From Saturnia japonica (taxonomy: Eukaryota > Arthropoda > Insecta > Lepidoptera > Saturniidae): 64,000 bases of DNA. Location of the stretch: the NCBI GenBank assembly GCA_033032175.1, contig CM065319.1:12683018-12747017 (forward strand), read 5' to 3'. The notes beneath the pieces were generated by a model. It worked only from the letters and a program-made list of their open reading frames with translations, had not been told where the DNA came from and made no database searches. The translations under genes were made by a program, and so were the position numbers. This document shows positions 46,510 through 57,434 of this stretch, piece after piece (position 1 is the stretch's first letter; each line of letters starts with the position of its first letter).

Positions 46510-46990
46510 ATTCTTTAAAAATTTATTATTATTGAAAGTTTTATTATTGAATTACCTTGTAATTATGTCTTCGTTCTCGTGATTATAAAGTCCCGTGGGA
46601 ACTGTGTCTTATCTAGATTACAATTGAGCAATTGTTTACTGTCTTAAAATAATATGACATATGATGTTTTTCATTTTTTTTGCTGATGTTTCGAGAAAGT
46701 CGTCTTATCTGATAAAAAGACTGTTATTTAAATCATAATATTTGCATGTTAAGATCGAGATGTGATCCGTGAAGTGTTGATGTAATGTAACGTTTAACAG
46801 CCGGATTAATTTATCTCGTTCGGAAATTCGACATCCGCGACCTCATAAACTTACCAGCGAAGAAAAGAAAGCTAGATATCTGCTGAGATCGTTGCTGATT
46901 TCCATTAGGTAGAAGACGATATTGAGGTCATTTTTTTAAATGTATCCATAAATTGTTTTTTTACTTTTTTTGAAAGAGAATTAAATTAGC
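46510..46990. other. No gene seen
   Basis: AT-rich; nothing recognised. Confidence 0.4.
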
Positions 46991-47000
46991 ATTACAAAAT

Positions 47001-47122
47001 ATCCTACCACCATGTAATGGTTTCATCACGATGATTTACCTTCACCGAAAGCTCAGGCTCATTGCACAGATTCGAACTCACGTCGATCGTCGACAAGCTA
47101 CCACTAAGCCATTACTGCTTCA
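47001..47122 (-). repeat. tRNA-derived SINE (family A, copy 4), 3'-truncated
   Basis: On the minus strand: GTAATGGCTTAGTGGTAGC (near-perfect A-box), GTGAGTTCGAATCTG (B-box), then GAGCTTTCGGTGAAGGTAAA, TCATCGTGATGAAACC, ending at the CATGGTGGTAGGAT segment. The best-preserved head of the family; it shows the tRNA origin most clearly. Confidence 0.85.
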
Positions 47123-47219
47123 AAAGTTCAAGTTATATCGAAAATTCGAAAACCAAGTGTCAAATGTGCATTCTCTCAGCGACCGGACTATAGAATAATC
47201 AATACAAAAACACAAGTTT

Positions 47220-47410
47220 CTTATTGTGTAGACGCTAGCGACGCGCCGCGCCGCGCCGGTTCGCCCGCGGCTACATCCGCCAAGTAGATTTCGGATTACG
47301 TTCAATAAACATCGCTTCCATAGTAACGGTCCGGGAAGCATTTTACGACTGCACCTATTTGTTTATGAGCTGTCTCGACTTCAGCCGCCGCAGTGAGCGC
47401 TGCGCACGAG
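47220..47410. promoter_or_regulatory. CpG-rich patch with an RFX X-box-like site
   Basis: GACGCGCCGCGCCGCGCCGG, then GCTTCCATAGTAAC at 47314-47327, which fits the RFX X-box GTTNCCATNGNAAC at 13 of 14 positions. A minus-strand frame starts at ATG 47339-47341 (MLPGPLLWKRCLLNVIRNLL) and runs about 70 codons into the SINE; its start overlaps the X-box. On that strand CATAAAC lies about 35 bp before the ATG. Could be a promoter and first exon of a minus-strand gene; no splice donor is convincing. Confidence 0.35.
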
Positions 47411-47419
47411 CTTATTTTA

Positions 47420-49535
47420 ATTGTTTAATTATTAAATATGATTTTACAAACACTTAGAAATGGATTTAGTATTGAGCGTGTAATGTAATTTAATTTTACG
47501 AAGTACAGGTTTGAATTGAATTAAATTTAAAATATTTAGTGGTTATAATTTAAAATGTTAACGACTATGAAGACAACAGCATCAAAAGCTATGCAAAAAT
47601 GATGATGGTGAATTTAACGATGCACGCGCTCCTTGTATCAAAAATTCTACACGATTCACACTTTTAATGGTGTATCAATGAGTAAAAATAATTCATAGGT
47701 ATTAATTATTTTCAACATATAAAAGTGTTTAAAATAATTTTCCAAAAGTTGTCAACTCCCGGATTAGAATATGAAACTCAATAATAATAAAGCGTAGCCA
47801 ATAGAACGTACATTTCAAGTATAAGAATTTTTAGATTCAGAAAAATGGTTCCAAAAATTACCTCTTACAAACAAACATCCAAATTCACAAACTTAAGTAG
47901 AAACTCTTTCAATTGTGGGATAAAAGTTTTTCATGAATCCCCTAAACAAGGAAATTTCTTATGATTTTAGTATCACATCCTAACTACCAAACATATATAT
48001 ATAAGTCACTCAGGTGTGGCAAATTAAGTCCAGGACTTATATCGCGTTAAAATCCGAAATAAGCGCATGAAATTAAAGGGCAGACAATCGTTATGAAGAA
48101 GAAATCCTAATAAACAGTCAGTATACACGTTCTATTATACCTAATAGTGAACACGACTGCGGTCAGTTGTTAACACCAATTTATTTACTTTCTATACGGA
48201 TCTACAGGCACTGGATCACGTTAACTGGACCTTTTAGTTAACTGTAAGATTAAAATTGATCGTGATACGACTTGGGAGTTAACCGTTACAATTTTGTATT
48301 TAACTGCAATTATTTTTACCTTCAATCTTCGTGCATAAATTTACAGGTAGTTTTGTCAGTATACAATATGTATCTGTATATGTAACGTGTTATATGAGTG
48401 TGCTGATGTTATTTCGCAGACGAATCTAACAATTTTTTTTGTAGTTTTATTGAGAAAATATCATCGGTTCTTTGAATTAATATACGTTCGAATTAACTTG
48501 CATGTTTCTGCGTAGTAGTCAGTAGACCAACAGAAAAATAAATTAGCATTTCACTTGTCTCTAAGCGTGAGAATTATTCTTTGATTCCGGTGATCAATTC
48601 CAGTTTCTTCAAATTGTTTTTCTGTGTTTCTTCATTTATGTTATGTTTTGTGTGTGTATTTAGTATTGCGTGCATTATCCGGAGAGAAATAATACTTTGT
48701 GCTTGGAATGGCTGACATAAAAACATCGCTCTTGTTCTTCGAGGCAATTGAGATAAATTTTATTAGTTTTCCAAAAAATCGCGAAATCCAACGCTCTATA
48801 TACAAGAAGCAAAGTTACATTATTAATATAATACATATATTAATACTTTCGTATACGAGCAAGTTGGGTAAATATATGCATATACACGCGTCCAGTATAA
48901 GATGCGCGAATGTGTTAAGCGGAAGGGCCATGACGACTTCGATTATTAACACTCGATTTTGCTCCCCATCAAATTTGATATAAACTAAAAAGTAGAGTGT
49001 TTCAACATCTTTTAATATAAAGAAGAACATAGAAAGAGAATAACGTGAGAGTAGAACGTGTTCTACTTTTTGTTACAAGAGGTTTAATTTATTTTCGAAA
49101 TAAACGTTTGAAACTGGATCGTTCTGTTGGAATCCTTTCACTTCCCTGCACAGTGAATAAGGGTAACATTATGCATCTAACAAATCAACGAAACCGTGAA
49201 ACCGCTTGCATCTAAATGACCGTCATTTTTAAGGGCCTCTCTCGGCACTGCAATCTGCGGTACCGTCGAGATAAGTCTGTTATATCTATTAGTTTATGTT
49301 CGATTCAACGCTGTCAGTTCCCGTCCTGGGTGGCACGGTGTACTTTAAGGTGTTTGCTCTTGTCAAGTGCATAAAATAAAAATATTACGAGATATACTTT
49401 GTGAAAAATACATGATAAAGGTACTTAAGTAATTTTTACTTAAATTGAAAAATACGTTAGAACAAAGCAATATTTGAAAATATCGATTATTTTGATAAAT
49501 CGTTAACTTAAAGATGAATATAAAAGTTTTTGTCA
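47420..49535. other. AT-rich, no gene seen
   Basis: The 94-codon frame at 48699-48983 shows no domain. A GC-balanced patch at 49230-49340 has no partner. Confidence 0.4.
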
Positions 49536-49542
49536 TTTATGT

Positions 49543-49800
49543 TATTAGCCTAGTGGTCGTAAGCGTGACTATTATGCTCGAGATTCTGGGTTCGATTCTC
49601 AAGTCGAGCAAAGTGTTATTGGGGTTTTCTATGAAATTCTCAGTAGCAGCTCGGAGTTTGGCTTTATGACCGATTAATGGCAATAGGCTCGCCTCCTATT
49701 ACATGGGACCTAAAAACATACTCGGCGAACTTTAGGTGTACATTAGTGCACCTCTGCCTAACCCTTCGGGGAATACGGCGTAATGGTTATGGTATATATG
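49543..49800 (+). repeat. tRNA-derived SINE (family B)
   Basis: TTAGCCTAGTGGTCGTAAGC (A-box), GGGTTCGATTCTC (B-box), then CAGTAGCAGCTCGGAGTTTG, AATGGCAATAGGCTCGCCTC, CTATTACATGGGACCTAAA and GTGCACCTCTGCCTAACCCT. I recognise this series as a very common lepidopteran SINE family, different in body from family A. An ORF of 118 codons across it is an artefact. Confidence 0.8.
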
Positions 49801-49837
49801 TTCAAACTATAAGTGAAATGTACAAAAACGATATTTG

Positions 49838-50155
49838 TAAAACTAGTAACCCGCTCCGGTTTGACACGGGTAGTCGAGTAATACATATAAGATTGTATTG
49901 GTTTACGCGGCGCATGCCAGTAAAGCTCCCAGTCAACATGATTGTTTCCGACATCTTCAACAATCAACATACTCACATTTCACTTTATTTACACAGAACC
50001 TTAATGAATTTTACACCTAAACCTTCCTCATGAGTCACACTGTGCATCGCTGAAAACAATATGAAAATCCGTTCGGTGGTTTTAGAGTTTATCGCATTCA
50101 GACATACAGAAGTGGCGGGGGATTTTGTTTTATAATAGGTATAGTAAGATACTTT
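49838..50155 (+). repeat. Unclassified interspersed repeat beside SINE B
   Basis: ACTAGTAACCCGCTCCGG, CTTCCTCATGAGTCACAC, AAAATCCGTTCGGTGG, then TTTTAGAGTTTATCGCATTC, CAGACATACAGAAGTGGC, and a tail TTTGTTTTATAATAGGTATAG. The wording is that of common lepidopteran repeats; class unresolved. Confidence 0.5.
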
Positions 50156-50164
50156 AATTTCAGA

Positions 50165-50720
50165 AAGAGAAGAGGTTATTGCAATTTTTAAACGTACATA
50201 CGAAAAAAAATTAAAGTTTCATAAACACGAATTCGTAATTTATTAATTAAATTTTTGCAATGAAATAAGTCTTTATAGGTACAATATTATAAATAATATT
50301 AAAGTATTATGTTGAAACCAATTGGGAATAATTAAGAAATACTAATTTACAAAATTCAAGCTGACGCGTGCGAATATTTCGAATATTATAGAATTTAAAC
50401 AATCTAAAAGAGCTGTTTTCATCATGTGATAAATACGTTAAATTGTTATATACTTATTAAATTTTTATATATTTTCATTAGAATCAACCACTGATGTAGT
50501 TATAATACTATAACAGATGCCATTCTCAATTTTGATGAAACATTAATGGAGATTTGGCGTTGCCAGGAAAACATCTTTCAGAAATAATATATAGTATAAT
50601 ATAATAAAATACATACACTATGTATACGTATACACTTGAGAAATAACTTTATATTTCATGACGTAGCTTGGGAAGGTTTTTCTTCTTCATCTTGTTTTGG
50701 CGCTCAAGTATTTGCCAATG
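50165..50720. other. AT-rich, no gene seen
   Basis: Nothing recognised. Confidence 0.4.
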
Positions 50721-50724
50721 TCAA

Positions 50725-51005
50725 TGTTTTCAAGCCTCGTAGTTTAAATTGGGGTCTAACAAGATGATGACTCTTATGTCTTATGTGTACGTTTTAGGGA
50801 GTTTTTATGATAATTCAAAATTTTTGTTTTCAGTTTAGTTATACTTTTAATCCACTTTTACTAATGCACAATACCCAAACTATATCACGTAAAATGCCAC
50901 CCATATTATATATATATAGTATCAAAGAACCTAAGTAAATTAATTAAAATAAAAACCCCAACATGGCAGATCAAGATCCCGCCAAAAATTCTGGGAAGAT
51001 TTTAT
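50725..51005 (-). repeat. Unidentified repeat (family H, copy 3)
   Basis: On the minus strand: GGCGGGATCTTGATCTGCCA, TTAATTTACTTAGGTTCTTT, ATATGGGTGGCATTTTACGT, GATATAGTTTGGGTATTGTG, CATAAAAACTCCCTAAAACG, CATCATCTTGTTAGACC. The same order is seen at 52.1/53.1, 55.0 and 60.2 kb. Confidence 0.75.
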
Positions 51006-51009
51006 TGCA

Positions 51010-51700
51010 ACAAAAATAAATTCCTCTCTTTCTTTTTATTAAATGGCAACTATGTTCATCCACAACTCTGCCAACAAGTACTTAGATTGTTATAATATTT
51101 TTTTAAATAAAAAAATAAGTTACTGATTATTCTCAATGCAGTGCTGTATTCCTATCTAAGATTATTATATCAAATCGTCGACTGAACATTTACCTATGAA
51201 TGTTAGTAATCTGAAATAATTGAACTACATCGTTGAATACTGTTACAAAACCCACTTGACTCGCATACGAATGAGACATGAGCAAGAACAAATGCAAATT
51301 GACTCTGTACTGTGATTTATCGAATGAGTTACGTTATATGTAAGCGAAGCGATAGCGGTGCTTTCGTTTTCATTAATACGCGAATTAATTGCACTCGAAA
51401 TGTATCACTTTCTGATTTTTTTTCCCGACAAAATCTTGTGAAAGTCGTCATGGTTTTTTGTTGAAATGTATGTTTATATGATGAAATATTTTCGGCTATC
51501 CATTTTAAATTTGATAAACGTTTAGCTTTTAATGCAGTTTAAACCGTTTTTTGAAGTTATGATGTTTTTGGTGCGACACTTTAGCTCCCTTGCTTAACAG
51601 AAATGTACGTATAATTGGCGAATTCGCCATCCAAGGAAGCTGAGGGGTTAGGAAAAAAGATAGACAGTGAATTTTGACGATGCATTTTGAAAACAAGAGT
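51010..51700. other. AT-rich, no gene seen
   Basis: GC rises a little at 51340-51390. Nothing recognised. Confidence 0.4.
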
Positions 51701-51702
51701 TT

Positions 51703-52100
51703 TTTTTTCATGATATAAAGGGGGCAAACGGGCAGGTTGCGCACCTGATGGAAAGTAATCACCGTCGCCTACAAACATCTGCAACACTAGAGGGCTCGCA
51801 GATGCGTTGCCGGCTGTTTAGGGAAGAATAAGCTTGCTTCTTTAAGGTCACCAGGTCATAACGGCTCGGAAAGACCCCAGGCGACAGCTGGTTCCACAGA
51901 ATGGTTGTGCGAGGCAGAAAGTACTTTAAGAAACGCATTGTTGTGGTACGCTGGACATCGAGGTGGTATGGATGGAATTTACGATTCTTTCGCAATGTCC
52001 GATGGTGAAATTCAGCAGGCGGGATCAAACCAAACGATTCCTCGGAACACTCCCCAGGATAAATGCGGTAGAAGAGTTTTGTTGTTTTAAAGATAGACAT
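51703..52100 (-). pseudogene. 3' end of a CR1/jockey-group retrotransposon
   Basis: The minus-strand frame 51759-52100 reads FGLIPPAEFHHRTLRKNRKF, then HPYHLDVQRTTTMRFLKYFL, PRTTILWNQLSPGVFPSRYD, LVTLKKQAYSSLNSRQRICE and SVADVCRRR-stop. This is a well-known C-terminus of lepidopteran non-LTR reverse transcriptases. It is followed by a short 3' UTR (CCATCAGGTGCGCAACCTGC ... CCCGTTTGCCCCC) and an A-run at 51703-51711. The 3' UTR layout matches the tail at 28.4 kb. Open to the end, but 5'-truncated, so non-autonomous. Confidence 0.85.
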
Positions 52101-52234
52101 GCTCGATGTTTTTTTTTTGAGTTTTTGACGGGATCTTGATCTTTCATGTGGTGGGTTTTATTTTAAATGTTCTCTGACCCTATATTATGTAATATTGGTG
52201 AAATTTTGCGTGATATAGTTTGGTAGTTGTGCAT

Positions 52235-53105
52235 TTTTTTTTCTGACTACACTGTTAGCCTTAGAGGCCCTGAAGCCACTGCGGCTTTTACAGCTTCACC
52301 GAACTTGAGGGCGAGCGTAGACGGCACTCAGCCGCGAAAGTTTTGGACGACTCGCACGAGGGTGCCAGAGTGACCGAACCTCGGCTCAGGCGGTCGTCGC
52401 AAATGCGAGTAGGTCGCGATCTGGCTAATTTCCCTACTACTTACAAATTCGAGCTAACTAACATATACTCATATGCATGTTCCCCTCCTCCTGGGACGAA
52501 GAAGAGAAGATGCGTATGTGTATTTAGTGATCGGAATGGTTTTTCTACACTAACTAGCGCATGACTAACTAGTGCAAAAAAAGAAAAAAAGGTCCCTTAC
52601 AGGACCCATGTACCTGTGTGCATCTAGGCTTGGGTTACCGCTAGACAGGGTAGACGTGGCGGGTGTGCGGGAGCGAAGTTGACCGCCCGTCCTCTGCGGA
52701 GAGAACGGTGGTTAGGCGGGCGTGGGCGCTGGCACGCACTGTTTAGAGAGACGGTGGAATAGTATGCGTTTGCTTTTTCGACTTTGTCTTCCGAATCGGG
52801 AAAATGTTACGCGGCCGGCGTTTACGTCGGGAGGCATTGGGGACCGATACATAGGTAGCTGCCGCTTTGATTAACGGATTCGCGTCATTCGACGCGGTTT
52901 CGAAGTAAGAACAAGAAAGGTGTTTGGCGTAGGCATGTATCGAAGGAAGATCCATATCTCTATGGAGATATTCCATACGAACATACCGAGGGGCCCCAGT
53001 AAGGCGGTAAAGAAACCTATTCTGGATGGTTTGTAACTGTTTCAAGTTTGATCTTGACATATGTACGAACGCAGCGCAACTATATGTCATCATCGGACGG
53101 AGTTA
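52235..53105 (-). mobile_element. Jockey-type retrotransposon (copy J4), 871 bp, with target duplication
   Basis: Flanked by TTGTGCAT at 52227-52234 and 53106-53113, an 8-bp target-site duplication. The poly-A tail (T-run 52235-52241) is at the left end, so it runs on the minus strand and is 5'-truncated. It contains the C-terminal ORF and a 3' UTR related to J1 and J3, but without the CGAACTGA terminus. The youngest-looking element of its family here, judged by its clean boundaries. Confidence 0.92.
52743..53093 (-). pseudogene. C-terminal part of jockey reverse transcriptase (in J4)
   Basis: An open frame of 116 codons: SCAAFVHMSRSNLKQLQTIQ, NRFLYRLTGAPRYVRMEYLH, RDMDLPSIHAYAKHLSCSYF, NPLIKAAATY, RRKRRPRNIF. 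This is the domain after the RT thumb (AHMA--NL--LQ-IQN-F-R---GAPWYVRN--LHRDL-LP-I) of jockey elements. No stop within the frame, but the catalytic part is absent. Confidence 0.88.
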
Positions 53106-53179
53106 TTGTGCATACGTGAAGTGAATTATAAATATAAATATTTCATTTTCAGATGCCACAAAAAACTCCCTAGCAAGTT

Positions 53180-54620
53180 TATAAAATAATTATTACAGAT
53201 GTCCACTACTCCCAGAATAAAAACTAAAAAAATTAACGCGTTTGTGTGTGTATGTATGAGATCGTGTGTATATAATGTACCTACTATATTGGCTTGTAGA
53301 AGCTTAAACAACAAATTGGAGGTTATGCCCTATAAAGTTTATATATGTTTATTATTTCATTAAATATTCATTATTATTACAATATACGAGTATGTTTTAA
53401 CAAATATGATTATAGATTAATGCTAAATATTTTATATGAATAATAAAGTTAGCAATAATTATCCCTTTACTGTAAAATTTATTATACGTGATAAATTTTT
53501 AAGATGGTTTATAAGATGAAGGTTACTAAAATTTTCTATCCAAAAGGTTTTGTCAATACGGAGAACAGAAGAGAAAATGCGAAAGATTAGATAATTAAAA
53601 TGAATTAATAATTATTAAATCTTAATGAGAAAATTTCAATTAAAGTATATTTATTTCTCTCTTTAATTAATTCATAATGGTTTACTAGTATGTACCTTAT
53701 ATGACCAAATGAAGGTATAAGATTTAAGGTTGTTCTATAGTAAGTCATAAATTAGATCTAATTAAAATGGGCAAAGCTCAAATAAAGCCCGGTAGGTATA
53801 GAAGTGTAAAGGAAATAAATTATTACCATAGTTATTAGTTAGTGAAAGGCGGGTAATATTTTATCGGCACTGTTTATCATTGACTCAGGTTCGAGTTCCA
53901 GTAGTAAGTAGAAGTTTTGAATAATGAGCGTGTACGGAGATAAACTTGTTCCTCCGACGACAGATGTCACTGCTCGGACTTCGACAAATGATACCGGCCC
54001 AAAAGGGTCTCGTTTTGGTTTTACATTACATCAATGTGTGTATGTACACTTCGCGTCTTCTGGCTGAATTGAATATTGATATTATTTTCTAAATCACTCC
54101 GTCAGTATACCTGTAGGTTCCTGTCTTTGGTATCTTAAGGTAAACTAACTACCAGAGGAACACTTCTTAGAATATTGTACTAAATTGACCTATAAATATT
54201 GGTAGGTCTAAGTGCTTTTTCAAGGATAAAAATGTTACGGCAAAAAGTGAAAAGACTGAATTCATCTGAAGGACAGTTGATTTTTTACAAGCTTTTATTT
54301 AGTTTTTTATGATGATTATCGATTGAAAAAAGTATTGTATTTTTCTTTTAGTTTTATTAGAAATAAATAAAACACTGTGATAGAGTTTATTTTCTCCTGT
54401 TAGGTATCTTTCTAGAAGTACTAGAAGACCATAAAGTTAGAAAATAATATTATACCTATATCTAAATAATTGAACTTACAATTACTACAGACCTTATCAA
54501 TTATAATCACGTAATTACTGAGGCTTAATGTCAGTTTTGGATCACTTTCAAAACATATTTAGAAATCCTGTAAGACAATAGCAACTACCTTCGCTATCAT
54601 TATTGGATAATACTTCTTAG
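53180..54620. other. Mostly AT-rich, no gene seen
   Basis: A GC-balanced patch at 53880-54010 contains GGTTCGAGTTCC (B-box-like) without a clear A-box. Nothing else recognised. Confidence 0.4.
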
Positions 54621-54779
54621 AGACTACTCGAATGGTCTGTAAGTATATATGAAATATACATCAGTACTTTCAAGAGACCGCGGGCGACTTCGAGTTGACA
54701 TTCCTAGATTGAAAGGTCGCAAACTGGTCTGGTGATTACGACTATTACAGTCGGTTGCCGGCAGTGGTCGCCGTGATTG

Positions 54780-54863
54780 CCGACCATCTGCCGGCAGATT
54801 GCCGATCATTACTGAGCACGCGTCTCTCAGTTACTGTCGAGTCTCACCGGCAATTTAGATGGA
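54780..54863 (+). promoter_or_regulatory. Possible TATA-less promoter
   Basis: CTCAGTTAC at 54826-54834 contains the insect initiator TCAGT. AGATG at 54857-54861 lies about 29 bp after its A and fits the downstream element RGWYV, one base off the strict spacing. The region upstream is CpG- and CCGGCAG-rich. Weak evidence; both motifs are short. Confidence 0.25.
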
Positions 54864-54980
54864 ATGACTACGGACTGGCGTGAAATGTTGCTGGTGTTTC
54901 TTATCATGGCTTGGTGGTGGTCTATGATGCGTTTTTATTTAAATCGTTTTCGATTTGTTGAAGTTGCATTTTATGCATAG
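54864..54980 (+). CDS. Candidate small ORF or first exon with a hydrophobic segment
   Basis: ATG 35 bp after the putative initiator opens 38 codons: MTTDWREMLLVFLIMAWWWS, then MMRFYLNRFRFVEVAFYA-stop. The stretch MLLVFLIMAWWW would suit a signal peptide or membrane anchor. Not matched to any protein I know. If real, it would more likely be a first exon, but no strong donor is seen. Confidence 0.2.
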   Translation: MTTDWREMLLVFLIMAWWWSMMRFYLNRFRFVEVAFYA

Positions 54981-55029
54981 TACAAAATTTATATATTAAG
55001 TGTTTTTTTAAATCAAATACCTTTTAACT

Positions 55030-55275
55030 GCTAGGAAGGAGTTTTTGGCAGGATCTTGAAGTGACATGCTGTGGTTTTTATTTTTAATTCATTTACTTAG
55101 GTTTTTGACCCTATATTATGTAATATTGGTGGCGTTTTGCGTGATATTGTTTAGTTTTTGTACATAAGTGAAATGGATTATAAGTATAAGCTGAAAGCAT
55201 ATATTCTGGGATCCCACAAAAACTCCCTAGAAAGTTCTAACAAGAATGCCACCATCTTGTTAGGATACTAAAGTC
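55030..55275 (+). repeat. Unidentified repeat (family H, copy 2), uninterrupted
   Basis: TTTTTGGCAGGATCTTGAAG, TTACTTAGGTTTTTGACCC, TATATTATGTAATATTGGTG, GCGTTTTGCGTGATATTGTT, TACATAAGTGAAATGGATTA, CCACAAAAACTCCCTAGAAA, CCACCATCTTGTTAGGATAC. It shows the empty site for the jockey insertion in copy 1. Confidence 0.82.
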
Positions 55276-55329
55276 GTCATAAGACGGGATACTCACTTGA
55301 TAATAGTAGTTAGTAATGGTTGCCAAGTT

Positions 55330-56370
55330 AGGAAAAAGAAGAAGAAGAAGAACTGCTAGGAAAATGATGTAAAATTAGATTTTATCTATCTGTATATTCC
55401 AATATTATATTATGGAAAACAATCTAGAGTTTTGTTTGTTGTATTCGAATAAATATTTGAAGTGTTTTTGGTCGGCATGACAGCGGCTACCGTTAATCGA
55501 ATTCGATCCCGCGGTGGTCACCGTTGTGTTAGGATTGTACTGTGCTTACCAACAGAGATAGTATCGTCAATTTGCCGAGCTACTAAAATGAAAAAAAAAA
55601 AAACTTGTGGATATCCTATTGTCATCATACATTTATTAAAGTTTTTTAGTATAAAATTGGTATGTGTTTAGTAAATGTCTCGAGAATTGATTTTTGTGAC
55701 AATAGCAACGCACCACTATTTTTACAAGTTTCTTCTTTTTTTTAAACAATTCATATGGTTAATAAACTTTTTATATTACTTTAGAAATAAAACAGCAATA
55801 GGCACAGTCTGAAATAAATGTATGTACTTATGTGAAAAATTACTAATCCTCAAGATTTTTTATTGTAATCTGCCTATTATATCATATTATAACATTAAGT
55901 TATTTCTTGCTAGTGGGGATGTTTAGCTCCGTTATTCGAATCTTTTTTTAAAGATTTTTATGTGTTTGTTGTAATAAAATAATTTTATACAGAGAAGTGT
56001 TGATTTTTACATACGAATAAAAATTATTCGTCAGATCTGGGAGAGTGACGTCAAACTTGTACTAAAAATATTGTCCTACGGTCACGATTACACTGTATAT
56101 AGGCAATGGAACCCATTAATGTAAGTGAAACTAAGTTTCTTCGATCAAATCGAAGTGAACGTAGGCCTCAGCTTTAAGCAATCAACGTAGGATAGGTTCA
56201 TTTTATTTAATATTTTTCGTAGATACTTTAAATTTGTCATGAGATTGAATTACGTGATACAATTTACTATGTCAGGTTGCGTATTATAAATCGTCATAAA
56301 ACGCTACAGACATGTCGTATTAGTGTAGGATATTTCATGAATTTCAATAAAATTATGGTGAATTGAATAT
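55330..56370. other. AT-rich, no gene seen
   Basis: Starts with a GAA triplet run at about 55336-55352. Small open frames without support. Confidence 0.4.
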
Positions 56371-56379
56371 CGAAGGACT

Positions 56380-56445
56380 TCGGTACGTGAGCGGGCGCAG
56401 CGCGGCTCGCCGTGTCGGTGCTCTGATGTGATCGTTTTAGAAAAT
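56380..56445. promoter_or_regulatory. Short CpG-rich patch
   Basis: GGTACGTGAGCGGGCGCAGC, GCGGCTCGCCGTGTCGGTGC in an AT-rich region. Possible regulatory element; no ORF. Confidence 0.2.
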
Positions 56446-56449
56446 TATT

Positions 56450-57230
56450 TATGCGTTCCCATTTGTATCCTAACTACTTTTTCAAATTTGTATCATTTTA
56501 TTATTATTCCTAAAATATAATTTTAGGATAGCAAACATTTTTTTGCACAAACTCCAGCAAAAGTTAGCGACGAATAATCTTATTTCAAACTTCTTGTATG
56601 AATGTGATTGTTAAATATTTTTTTTGTTGTAATTTTTTTAGTATTTTACAGATGAAATGGATCTCTGTCTCCTACATCGGTAAAAAAGTGGGTTGTAGAA
56701 GAATCAAATACTATGGAGCAAGTTCAAATTTTCACAAAATTCTGTGATAATTCAATAAACAAAACTTAACGCCTAACAACTTAAACATCAACTATAATAG
56801 CCAGCAAGTTAATATTTGATAAATATATGATTTTTTACTAATAAATAATAAATTAGTTTGATTAAGCAAATGTGTTATTTTTATAAACGTAAAATAAAAT
56901 GCTCCAAAATAAAAATAAGTAATAATAATTATAATACAGTTAATTAAATAATATTTAACCAAATTATGAATTCCTTTCTTGTTTTAAATTTGCTGATATT
57001 AATGGATAGGAAATCTAGATTATTATAGATACCTAAGAATACCTTATCTCTAACCTATTTTCGTAAATCCACAAGAATAATTATAAATTGACTTTTACCG
57101 AATGAAGTTTGGATTTATGGTTTTTTATAATTGTTCCTATATTTATACATTTCATTAGTAAAAAAAAGAATAACTTAGCAAATAAAGAAACACACCAAAT
57201 GAAAATGCAATTAACTATTGCATCTTTAAG
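56450..57230. other. Very AT-rich, no gene seen
   Basis: Nothing recognised. Confidence 0.4.
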
Positions 57231-57344
57231 AGACTCGGTTACCGCAAACGATCCCCGCTAGAGAAACCTCAACAAACGAGAGCTCCCTGTTAGCTGATAA
57301 GATCTCGCCAGCCTGCTCCCGCCTCGTATCTCTGCATCTAGACG

Positions 57345-57429
57345 TCTCTATTTAAATGCAGACCGGTGGGACTCGATTGAACTGAATTAAATGTTTCATG
57401 AATACTTCGAACGATACTACTTCAACACG
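57345..57429 (+). promoter_or_regulatory. Candidate promoter and short first coding exon
   Basis: CTATTTAAAT at about 57348-57357 is TATA-like. About 40 bp downstream, ATG at 57391 opens 13 codons (MFHEYFERYYFNT) that run directly into a strong donor ACG|GTAAGT at 57430, phase 0. The block 57230-57390 is GC-balanced in AT-rich surroundings. I could not find a following exon to 64 kb, so this is a suggestion only. Confidence 0.25.
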
Positions 57430-57434
57430 GTAAG

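Larger units (their letters stand above)
52120..53172 (+). repeat. Unidentified repeat (family H, copy 1), split by a jockey insertion
   Basis: The left part (52120-52234) reads GACGGGATCTTGATCTTTCA, GACCCTATATTATGTAATAT, TTGGTGAAATTTTGCGTGAT, ATAGTTTGGTAGTTGTGCAT. The right part (53106-53172) resumes TTGTGCATACGTGAAGTGAA, ATTATAAATATAAA, CCACAAAAAACTCCCTAGCA. Joined, they align with the uninterrupted copy at 55.0-55.3 kb. Confidence 0.8.

Noticed and set aside
47001..47122. Functional tRNA gene (good A- and B-box)
   Set aside because: No acceptor stem or anticodon arm can be folded and the sequence continues into the SINE body.
48699..48983. 94-codon frame
   Set aside because: AT-driven, overlapped by another frame on the opposite strand, no domain.
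49677..50033. 118-codon open frame
   Set aside because: It runs through SINE family B and the adjoining repeat; the codons are SINE body sequence, not a protein.
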